Positions 12,373-22,814 of a DNA stretch of 64,000 nt are shown piece after piece. The stretch covers positions 1,798,001-1,862,000 of the forward strand of contig JARKIF010000001.1 in the NCBI GenBank assembly GCA_029378245.1, read 5' to 3'. The translations under genes and the position numbers were made by a program. Position 1 is the first letter of the stretch. Each line of letters begins with the position of its first letter. Source of the DNA: Roridomyces roridus (Eukaryota; Basidiomycota; Agaricomycetes; Agaricales; Mycenaceae). A model generated the notes under the pieces. It did not search any database, had not been told where the DNA came from, and saw only the letters and a list, made by a program, of their open reading frames with translations.

Positions 12373-12959
12373 ATGATTATAGAGAAAAGCGACGCCTTGA
12401 TGTGTATGTTTGTCTCAAACAAACAAACGCGTCGCGTTTCCAGCTCACCACCAACACCCACAACTCTTTCTACACAATGGCAGGTACGGCTTCTATGTCC
12501 TTGACTTTCCTCTCTCCATGTTTCTACTGCACGCCTTAAACTGGAGAGCAAGAGATTCTCGCACGCGATCGTCTCCACCATCGACGTGCGCAGAGCTCGT
12601 TTGCAGCCCTGTCGCGTTGGCCATCATTTGAATATTCACTGAAGTGTATTGTTACTTAGTGTAGCGGTTTTGACATAGCAGTGCGGAAGCATATTTGGAC
12701 GGAGGCTTTGAATATTTGTAGGCGTCTGTACAATAACTAGGTGTACTGTACGCGAGGGACGGATGGCGTATCTATCCATGAACTAGCCAGCACCGCTACA
12801 AAACATTCGATGAGCTTAGTGAGGGAGGGAAGTGAATGCGGCCTTGCCTGAGAGAATCACCGGCACCGCCACACTCCTTCTGTAGCACCAGGAAGATGTC
12901 ACCGATTATACAGAAAGCAGCGGAGGACATGCCCACACTCAGCCCGGAGACCCCGGTGG
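12373..12959. other. Non-coding stretch left of the first array
   Basis: No gene could be supported. GTAGCGG (12661-12667) is inverted as CCGCTAC (12793-12799), which could be a small hairpin or an element edge. No matching sequence was found on the right side of the chromodomain locus. Confidence 0.4.
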
Positions 12960-14262
12960 TGCTTGCGATGGGGTGCGACTTGCTGAATGCACAAGTGTCG
13001 TTGTGCTTTGGCATCACTGATGTCAGTGATGCTGATGGGGAGCCGAAATGTGGCAGTCGGAAACGACACTGTCCGCATGTCAGAGGATAACCAAGCCAGC
13101 CGAAACAAGTAAGAATCAAATAAGATATGCTCACTTTGTTAATGCAGCAGTCACAGAAGAGACATAGTCAGAGTGGATGGATGCGGACGGCGGTGTCGAC
13201 GATCCTGTCACCCGATTTGCATTCACAGGCGATGGAGGGGACCTCTATGTCCGCGCTGATAAGCGTGTCGGCCAGCCGAAACGAAAAAGAATCGAGTGAG
13301 ATGCACTCACATTCCTGATTCAGCACCCAAAAGTGATATACCCGCATTCGATCGATGCGGACAGCAGCGTCGACGGTCCTGTCACTCGATTCATATTCAT
13401 GTCCAATGTAGTGGAACCCCACGTCTATGCCGCTATGGGTGTCAGCAAAGACGGACAAGAATCAGGTGAGATTCACTCACAATTCTGCTTCTGCACCGAA
13501 AAAGGTGGTCTGGTCGGACTTAACTGATGGGGACAGTGGTGTCGACGGTGCCGTCAGGCAAATCACACTCCCATTTGAAGCAGGGAACCCATACGTCCGG
13601 GCTGGTATGCGTGTCAGCCAACAGGAGCAAAAATCGAATAAGATACGCTTACTTTGCTGACGCCACAGAAAATATCTAGTCAGACTCGACCGATGCAGAC
13701 GGCGGTGTTGACGGTCCTGTCACCCGATTTGCATTCACGGGCGATGGAGGGGACCTCTACGTCCGCGCTGGTAAGCGTGTCAGCCAGCCGAAACGAAAAA
13801 GAATCAAGTGAGATGCACTCACATTCCTGATTCAGCACCCAAAAAAGTGATATACCCGCATTCGATCGATGCGGACAGCAGCGTCGACGGTCCTGTCACT
13901 CGATTCATATTCATGTCCAATGTAGTGGAACCCCACGTCTATGCCACTATGGGTGTCAGCAAAGACGGACAAGAATCAGGTGAGATTCACTCACAATTCT
14001 GCTTCTGCACCGAAAAAGGTGGTCTGGTCGGACTTGACTGATGGGGACAGTGGTGTCGACGGTCCCGTCAGGCAAATCACACTCCCATTTGAAGCAGGGG
14101 ACCCATACATCCGGGCTGGTATGCATGTCAGCCAACAGGAGCAAAAATCGAATAAGATACACTTACTTTGCTGACGCCACAGAAAATATCTATTCAGACT
14201 CGACCGATGCGGACGGCGGTGTTGACGGTCCTGGCACCCCGATGTCCATTCACGTTCCGTAG
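12960..14262 (+). repeat. Left array: about 172-bp units in a three-unit higher-order repeat
   Basis: The anchor GATGCGGAC or a variant starts units at 13180, 13354, 13526, 13692, 13868, 14040 and 14206, a spacing of 166-176 bp. Three unit types A, B and C repeat as A-B-C-A-B-C-A, giving a higher-order period of 512-514 bp. Corresponding units in the two copies are nearly identical, while A, B and C differ from one another. A more divergent unit precedes the first. In one frame each unit reads about 40 codons (D-A-D-G-G-V-D ... G-M-R-V-S) and then GTGAG/GTAAG ... CAG, like an exon-intron module. I saw no continuous gene joining the units. Confidence 0.85.
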
Positions 14263-14751
14263 GAGTGCTGGTGCGCCAGGCTCAGTGAGATTTGGCACGC
14301 CGTTCGGGAACCAAGATTGAGGCAACGCCGTTCAGCAGGGTGTTTAAGTTGTATCCCTGCTGGGCTCTGGATGGAGCTGTAGCGTTGCTAGAGGCACACC
14401 GCTCAGCTGCAACAGAGAGGAGGGAGAGCGAAGAGAGTTGACGGATGCTTGCAGCAAGCAAAGGAGAAGGAGAAGGAGCAGGTGACGTTGCCTATCACAT
14501 GATCTACGGATCAGTCTGCTTACAAATTGGTTGTATCGGCGCCTTGAACCACAACACTCAATACTGAAAATTTGGCGCTATAGGAAGTCTTATAATTGTG
14601 CCAAGGACAGGTTTGTCTGTTCAAATCCAGGTCTCACATTGTGGGAGCGAGGCTACATGGCAGGGGTACGTTCTCCCATCATTTTGATCCGGCTACTCGA
14701 TCCTCTGCCATTAGTGGCAGTGTTCCTCGTCTCTTTGCTGAATTTACTTCC
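14263..14751. other. Upstream region of the chromodomain gene
   Basis: No independent gene. ORFs from 14531 and 14596 read through the gene start but show no sign of being coding before the ATG at 14752. This stretch probably holds the promoter and 5' untranslated region. Confidence 0.4.
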
Positions 14752-17700
14752 ATGGAACCTCTTGAGCCATCTAATGCAGCCCAACTGGAGGCTCTCCTAC
14801 ATCAACTCCAATCACTTAAGCTCACAGGCGCTCAATCCGGCTACGGGCAGAGTCTTCAGGCGTTTGCAGACGCTACACAATCGCAACTCAACGCCCTCCG
14901 GAGTGGAGAATCTCTGCAGCAACACCACATCTCCGGCTCTCAATCTGAAAATCAGCAACAAGGTGAGAAATTAGCACTTACTCCGTTGACCGCTCTTTGA
15001 ATTTCATACAGATATGGGCTATTCTGCTCCCACTCGGGAAACAGATGGGATTGTTCGTTCAGGTGAGTTTGTCGGACGAGTTGGGAAGGGATATCTGCTG
15101 AACTAAAACTTAGCTCCTGGTACTAGCCACAGGGGGGAACTTCACTTTTCCGCACAGCGGGAATTTTATATTTCCGCAGTATTTCCGCATGATTTCCGCA
15201 ACATTTCCGCATGGCGGAAATGTGTTGATTTCATTACATAATCATGAGATTCTCTGCTAAATTGGCAGATTTTGATTTTTATCACCTATTTTCGGGGCTG
15301 CCGGAAATGTTGCGGAAATACTGCGGAAATGTTGCGTAAATAAAGTATTTCCGCGGTGAGGAAAAGATGCCTTCCCCCCTGTGAGCGCATCTGACAGGGA
15401 TTGCATATCTGTCAATTCTTCTAGCACGGTCCCGCTGGGTGAGGACGCACATCTGCACTCTACCACCACACACACTAATCCACAATTCCAGAAACCAATC
15501 CTCTAATCCAGACACATGACACTGAACCCTATCGCTTTTCTTTTGTTGAAGTCGACAATAGCCAATCGAAAGGAACCGAAGGAGGTGGGTGAACTCCTCC
15601 AAATTCACGTTCCACGGCTACCGACTCACCGCTCCGCCCAGTTTACTCTTCCTCTGATGAGCCTCGGCAGTACGGCATCACCGACAAAGGGAGCCGACCC
15701 TTGAAGCCACCTTTGAAAGCTTTTACCTGGCCAGTCGAGTCGCTTTCTAAACAGCCGAAACCAAGCGATGACATTCTTAATCCGGCCGACCCTGTCCAAG
15801 AGCGTCCCGAGGCAGGCGAATACCCCCACACCCCACCCTACAGAATCAATGAAGCTCTGGACCCTGCGTATCGCCGGGGTTGGTGCTATGCGGCTCCGTA
15901 CCACTACTCATCGAAGGAGAGGGACAAGCAGCGTATGCTCAACATCCAACTTCCTCCCAATATCACCCCGACCGCATTCGACAAGGTATCTCGCAGGTTC
16001 ATCTCAGAGCCCATTCCAGGCATGGTCCGTATGCCACTCGGTATTCCTATGGTGCATCACATCAACGGGGACCCCAACATGGCAGTGACCGTTGCATGCG
16101 CCCATAGTCTCAAGACCTTGGAGATGTATGACGAAGGCCAGGAGATCGCCGAATTGATGCCGCGGCTTCTGGAGCTCACCTGGGGTGTGGCTGAAACTGC
16201 AGATGCCCCTGGTTCTCCAGCCATCTTTGAACTCCCTGGTCTACAAGTGAATCTGCGATCCGAGCAGCTTTCGTCTGACAGGCTCAACAATGGCGAAGGG
16301 TCATTCAATCTCGCCTCAACCCATGGCGAAGGCGAGGGAGCGGGTCACTTCGGGCCCGCCGTACAGACTAACGCACCCGCCGAGGCTGAACACATTGCGG
16401 AGGTCCTCAGGATACTCCACCGCCTGTACCGGCTTATCATGCCGTTGTGCATCTCTCGTTTCGAATGGGAGTTGATAGAGTTTGTGGGACTGGACAACAA
16501 CGTTGTCGCGTTTGGTGGATTGGACCCTGGACCAACAAGTTGTCAACTGAACAGCTCGGCAGCGGCGACGATTTATAATTTCGACTTTTGTGCGGCGGAT
16601 ATGCCAGCGGTGTCCCTCTCCGGACTTGATGCGCCTGGCTCTGGCTCCCATGAGAGTCAATGGCTCAACCTGAGAGAGCACATCCACGCAGCAAATGTCC
16701 AGATACGAGCGCTCAGGGACGCCATCGGACCTCAGGGACGGCCCCACGGCGACTTCCAAGACGACTGGCTCTGGTTCACCCTCTTTGTGCTACTGTTGCG
16801 CCTTCCCAAGGGCAGCGACATGGGGCCATTCATGTTTCTGCGACCGGCGCTCTATCTCCGGGAATCTGACGAATATGTCGTCTTTGCGTCGTTCAAAGCA
16901 AACGACATCCACTCCGGCACGGCACCGACGTATGTCAAGCAAATGAAGGATTCAATGGTGTCCATGGAAGATGCGGACAAGCTGTTCAAGAAATATGGGC
17001 CACACGTTCGGTGCGGATATGTACTGTATCCGAGCTTTACCGCAACCACCCGGAGCACTCAGGTCCTGTACACGCGATCGCTTCGCTTCTTGTACACCCC
17101 TGCAGATCCCCGGGCAGATAGTCGCAGATATTACGCCTCCCACGGTCAAACTGTCCTCGGGGATCACAGAAGTCGTTTCAATCGTTTTGGGCGGGAGGGA
17201 GTTTTAGGGTTCAAAAACTTTTTGGCACAGTGTGGTCTTACCTCCACGCTCAGCACAGATGCTCTACTAGCGTCGCTCACATTCCGGGATGAAAGGGGAT
17301 CGACAAGAACGCTTGAACCTGCACCGTTCAACATTGACGATGACGATGAATACAGGATGATGAGCGTGTATCGTGGATATTATGCCTACTGGCGTGACAT
17401 CCTGGCGTTGTACTCACTGGGACTGACCCACTCTACGTTCACCGCTCAACAAGCAAAAATTTCTAGGCGCTTGGCCGGGACAACGGAGCGTCCCGACGGA
17501 ATTCCCAAGGAGCGGAATCTTGTTGTTCTGCGCTCTGCGCTGAGCCGTGGGAGTTTTCAAACAGTTGAACACATCCTTGGCCGTCATAAGCAAGGGTCTG
17601 AGGTCAGCAACAATCACATTTTGGCTGCAAACGTTGACTTCCCTCAGATTATTTGGAGTGTACTGGTCACCGGATCCAGTGAGATTCGCAACGTTCCCCA

Positions 17701-20700
17701 GGAAACGTGGTGGTATGTTGTCATCGTTCAAAGTCAATTCACTGTAATGACCGCTGGCGTAGGCTTCATCAGGGAGAGAATGCTAAGAAATGCCTGGCAT
17801 ACTACAGTGACAGCAACGCCAGTGTTCCTCTTGGTCGCTCTTCTGCGGAACAGAACAACACCAACGCCGCTATTACCTCCTCTCCGAATGCTATCACCGG
17901 GACCGCACTTGATAATGCCAGTGACAATTGCGTGTCTCCATCGACTACACCGTTGGATGGTGTACACGGCCGCGGTGATCAGCACAACCGCGGGAGGAAA
18001 CGACGACGACAAACACCGGTGTATTCTTCAGATTCTTCGGAGTCAGAACCGGAGGATTCCGCCTCTCAATTGACCGCACCTGAAGACAGCGGAATTAGTC
18101 CCGCGGATGAATCTACTGCTGCACCCATGTCATCCGCGGATCAATCTACTACTCCCAACGATTCCGCTTCTGAATTCACCGCGCCTGAAGACACCACAGT
18201 CAATTCCGCGGGTCAATCTACTGCTACACCCACGGCCTCCGAAGGTGTACAAAGCGACGGTCATCAGCAGACCCATGGGAGGAAACGACGACGACTTGCA
18301 AAAAGACCAGAATATTTCCCGGAGTCGGACTCAGACTCGGAGGATGGCGCCCCAGAACAAACCAAAGCAAACGAGTTCACTGTCGAGGAGATCATTGACA
18401 CGAGATTCAAGGTAACAACGATTGGACTACCCCGCTTGTGAAAGCTGACCGGCTTCTCAAAGGACGGCGAACGTCAGTGGCTTGTGAAATGGGAAGGCTA
18501 TCCCGCCTCAGATAATTCGTGGCTCAGGGACGAAGATTTCGGGTCAGTTATTGCACTTTTATATGAACACAATTCTCACGGAGGGTTTGCGCAGACACCC
18601 AGCACCTATGCTGGAATCCTTCAGACGCAAACTCGGTCTAGACAAGGACCCAGATGTCGTCATGCATCCTCCCACATCCGATGACGAGGATGCAGCTGGA
18701 ACCAGAAAGCGCAATAGCCGCCGCACACGGCGAGTTATAGACGAGATCCTGGAAGAGGATATCGTGCCCGAGATTGATCTCGAGTTTTTGCGCAGGCTCT
18801 TGGACGTTCCCAGTTTGAAAAGCGAATGCACACAAGTGGTGGATCTGCTAGGTGCTTTAGCCAAACCCAAACAACTGAGCAGCATCAATGTCACACCGCA
18901 CGAAATTGCCACTCGCATTTTATCTCAAATCGAGCAGCAGAACGACCTCAGCTTTCAACTGGAGTTTGCACTCACACCGGAGGCGGGTTGGAGTTCACAC
19001 CTCGCCAAGCTCGTGGTGGCATGCATGGAAAATATTGGGACATCTCTTGCCGGGCTCACTTTACACTCTGAGGTTGGTGACCTTGTGCAGCGCGGTGCGC
19101 AGGCCCAGATCTGCAGGTGTTTAGTTGCCAGCCTACCAGTGGCTTGTGCATCTCGGCCCATCGCTGGCTAAGCAGTTGATTCAGACATTGGAATCCCAGG
19201 GCGAAGGAATTCTAAAGGAGCAATTCCCCGAGCTAGCGGGTATGGTCATCCACGTCGTCGGTTTTATCCGAGACTGCCAGACCATCCGCATGCGCGATGC
19301 GGCAGCCACAAGAAAGGAGGCAAATAAACGAAAGAGGGATCGTAGGGAGGGCAGTGGCAGCACTCGTAGAGGCCAAAAGAGAAAATTCCCAGCCCGTGCG
19401 CCGAATACGATTGATAGCGGGCCCGCTGCACAATCACTGACTTCGTTGAAAGAATCTCAGTACGCCCGAGTTCCAGCGGATCTTTGGGGCCTGTTGCCTT
19501 CGAAACGAGGAGCTTCCATGGCACTCGAGAATGTGCCAAGGAACGTGTCGCTCCAAACCAACGAGGATGTGTACTCTGTGGCAGATCGATGGCTTTCAAA
19601 CTTGTGGGACAAGTGCCTCCTTCTCGCGCCAATGCAGCAACTCGACAAGTTGTTAAGCGGCGAGAAGGCCAAGGATGACCTTGTTGCAGTTCGAGCACGC
19701 TGCATAACCCGAGGGTCTATTCTTCTCCATTTGGCTGATGCGGTAGGAGAGGGAATATTTTTTGCAAGAGAAATGCACCAGTTCTTGCGACGCCCCTGCC
19801 GGATGTTTCCCTCCTCGATTGGCCGCGATCCAGCCTTTGCCAGTTCTGTGATTCGAAATGAGGCGAATACCTTCCAGAATTTGGATTATCATCTTGCTGG
19901 ATGGATGGCAGAAGGGGAAATTGGAGACGCTACCCAGAAGCTTGGAGACGCTGTTCACAGAGGGCTTCTAATGCTGCAATTGGGCATTGTCATCAGCGAC
20001 GAGAACTGGGATGATCCGGCGGTCCTCCTCATGCCCTCTGCGCTGACCAAAATAGCAAACAGCACTTCGCGGACAAGGTCTCTCAAACAAAAGGTCGACA
20101 CTCCTACCACGACAGCGTCCCTCCTGCCGGAGAGACCCTCCCTTGGTGTAGGCGCTATCATCATTCGTGCAGCACTTGAAGAAAAGCGCGAGTCCATGAG
20201 GGCAGATCCACCGACTCAGGAGACATTGGATGCCATGTACCGTCGACTCCTGCGTGGCGAGAATGGATTCACAGGTCACAAACAGCTACATTATGATCCT
20301 GACCAGATGAACCCGATCCGTGCCAACCTGCAAGGGTTTCACTTCTTGAAATCTCTCATCCCCCCATCGTCGCTGACCACAGCGGCGGGGATCTCCAGTT
20401 TATTGGTCTTCATGAGTACTGGCCAAGGCTTCGCGACCGGCCGATTTCTTGCACGCATGCAGCTGCGCCAAGAAGGAATGGTCTTCCGCACTCTGGAGGA
20501 GGCCGTGCTGACATTCGAGGCTGAAGAGACCATGCGTGCCGCTCTCCCACCGGATCCCACCTATAAATTCCACAACGCCACCATTTATGGGCAGGCAAGC
20601 AACCACTACGGTCTACATCCCACTGTCGGCTCCAGGAAGCTCAGCGTTCGTGAGAAGTTTGCGCCCATGTTCTCTGACAAAGTGGTGCGCAGCTATCTTG

Positions 20701-21393
20701 CGCTCCTGGGCGATCTCGCGGGCCAAGATCCCACAAACTTGGATGCACCCAGAATTCCGTGGGTGGCTGCACAGCAGTGGGTGGTGGACACGAGGATCAA
20801 CGGCTTCGGTGCTGGGTCTTTGGGCGCGCTGCAATTTGCGAACAATTTGACTCTACTTGGCATCGCCCAACCTCCCTCCGCTACCGAAATGGCCGAATGG
20901 ATTTGCAGTCACCAAGATAAGGGTGCATTTCGTGGCCTTCAGGTCCTAGGTTTCAATCTGGCGGACAAGAACGCTTCCCCTTCAGCTATTCGAGCAGCTT
21001 TCCTTTGTTTCTACGCATGGCTCGATCATTTCCTCACAGACGATGACAAGATAGTCCTTGACTTTGGCGCAATCTTTGTGGAGCAGCTTCTATGCAAAAT
21101 AGGCCGCTGGCGCCGGCGGCTGCTTGACCATGTGGGGACCAGAGCGGCCAAAAAAGATTTGTCTAAGCTGGCTGCGGATGAATTTGAGGGCGCGTGGTGG
21201 ATATCGGGGGAGAATCTGACGGAGTTCGACAAGTGGCCGTTCCCTCCATGCACGGATTATGAGCCGAGCGTCTTCAGCAAAATCATAGAGGACAAGTGAG
21301 TTACAAAACCGAGCCGTTTCCGAGGCTAACAGTCATATGCGCAGAGAAATGTTACTTCAATTTGAGGCTGAAGCTGCCACTGCCGAGGAGTAG
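14752..21393 (+). CDS. Giant chromodomain protein of unknown function
   Basis: Ten exons join with consistent phase: 14752-14962, 15012-15062, 15114-15438 (carrying a MITE), 15492-15584, 15642-17712, 17763-18411, 18463-18542, 18595-19072, 19125-21295 and 21345-21393. Without the MITE and one copy of its target duplication they give 1,972 aa ending ...FEAEAATAEE. A chromodomain is split across exons 6 and 7 (VEEIIDTRFK, then WLVKWEGYP ... NSWLRDEDF; about residues 1035-1075), which implies chromatin binding. Before it lies an acidic Ser-rich linker with repeated SA-x-TAPED blocks and two GRKRRR nuclear signals. A basic stretch (KRKRDRREGSG) follows in exon 9. The two large flanking regions of about 690 and 720 residues match no family I know. 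The MITE introduces stops, so this copy is broken unless it is spliced out. The gene lies between two inverted repeat arrays, which suggests element cargo. Product function is not assigned. Confidence 0.8.
15128..15383. mobile_element. 256-bp MITE inside exon 3 of the chromodomain gene
   Basis: Terminal inverted repeats begin CACAGGGGGGAA and extend about 80 bp as alternating TTTCCGCA/GCGGAAA words. A 3-bp target duplication AGC flanks it (15125-15127 and 15384-15386). Removing the element and one AGC restores the coding frame of exon 3, which supports the boundaries. It encodes no protein. The superfamily is uncertain. Confidence 0.88.
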
Positions 21394-21699
21394 TGAACAT
21401 GTATCATACCAGTCGAATCCAGTTCAAGTTTTGGATAAAAGCAATAAAATGAGAGAGATGGCGGAAGGCCAAACACGTCTCCTTGATGCTTCCTTCCACT
21501 TTGGACCTTCCAGCACGTCAGAACGCACAACCGACAGCCCTCACTCGACCATCGCAAGAGCGCGCCAAGCATATAGTGTAAGGGTATAGGAGAAGTCGAG
21601 AGCATTGGGTTTAGATGTCAGAGTGGGTACATAACCGCAAGGTACGTGGTCCAGAGTCTCTTAGCAGCCACTATTTAACGCGGCTTGCTACTATAGCGG
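21394..21699. other. 3' flank of the chromodomain gene
   Basis: No gene seen. It probably holds the 3' untranslated region and element-internal spacer. A run of 13 C lies at its right edge (21706-21718). Confidence 0.4.
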
Positions 21700-22770
21700 C
21701 GTGGTCCCCCCCCCCCCCTTTTCGACGTTTACTACACACCCCCGACATTCAACAAGTGCATAGATCTCGTCTGCCCACCACCTCGCCCAAAATGCGACCC
21801 GTTTGCAAATCTGGCCGTATCTCCTCCATTCCTGACTCGAATTCCTGCATCTCGGACATGTTCCGCCCCTGCTGAATCTCCTGCACGTGCCCCCACCATT
21901 CAATAGGTGGCTAGACGTCGTTCACGCCTGACATCGCCGTCAGTATCCGCCACATCAGCATGCTCTCACAAGATTCATCCTGTCTCCTCCATTTCGGACC
22001 CGAATTGCTCCATCCAGGACACTTTCTGCACCTCCTGATTCCCCTACACAGGCCCCCGCAATTCGACACGGGTCTGGAGGTCGTCAACGCCCGACACCGC
22101 TGTCAATGTCCGCCACATCACCCAAAAGGGGGATGTACTCACAAGAATGGTCGCATCTCTACCGTTTCAGACTCGAATCCCGCCATCCAGGACACAGTCC
22201 GCACCTTCTGGATTGCCTACACACGCCGCCGGCATTTGCCAGGTGGCTAAACGTCGTCCGCGCCCGACACCGCCATCAATGTCCGCCACATCACTCAGAA
22301 TAGGTACACCCGCGCAAAATCATTCGCATCTCCACCATTGCTAACGCAAATCTCTCAATCCAAGACACCCCTCGCACCAGTGGTACACCATCCACACGCC
22401 CCCGCCATTTGATATGGATCTGGACGTTGTCAACACCCGACACCGCCGTCACTATGCGCCGCATCAATCAGACTAGGTATGTACTTCCAAATCCTCTTGT
22501 ATTTCCACCATTATTAACATGAATCTCTCAATCCAAGGCACCAGCAGCGCGACTGAAACTCCCTGCACATGCCCCCGACACTCGATATACTTCTGGACGT
22601 CGTCAACGCCCGACACCGCCGTCACTATGCGTGACATCACTCAGACTAGGTACGCGCTGATAAAATTGGTCGTCCTATTTGCACCATTATTAACCCGGAT
22701 CTCAAAGGGATCATTGGAGACGACTTTATTGAAGTATCTACGTACAGCAAATGAATGGAATTCAAGGCTT
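21700..22770 (-). repeat. Right array: about 172-bp units, inverted relative to the left array
   Basis: The anchor (C)ACATCA following GTC(A)ATGTCCGC or a variant falls at 21951, 22114, 22287, 22460 and 22633, a spacing of 163-173 bp. Read on the minus strand, units carry GATG-(C/T)GGCG ... GACGGCGGTGTCGG, then an IRV-x-NGG-type coding stretch and GTGAG at the unit end. This is the same layout and shared words as the left array (GATGCGGAC-GGCGGTGTCGAC ... GMRVS ... GTGAG). Units within the array are diverged. The array runs directly into the SPT16 pseudogene near 22.8 kb. Confidence 0.75.
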
Positions 22771-22814
22771 TGGTTTTATGATGCGAGATACCTACACCAA
22801 AGCCAATGCTCTTG

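Noticed and set aside
12960..14262. CRISPR-like array
   Set aside because: Units are about 172 bp with no short conserved repeat and unique spacers; the genome is eukaryotic.
14752..21393. Reading the chromodomain locus as an LTR-retrotransposon integrase remnant
   Set aside because: No reverse transcriptase, RNase H or integrase motif accompanies the chromodomain, and the gene is split by ten in-phase exons.
21706..21718. Run of 13 C as a functional element
   Set aside because: Homopolymers of this length arise by slippage, and length may be affected by sequencing error.
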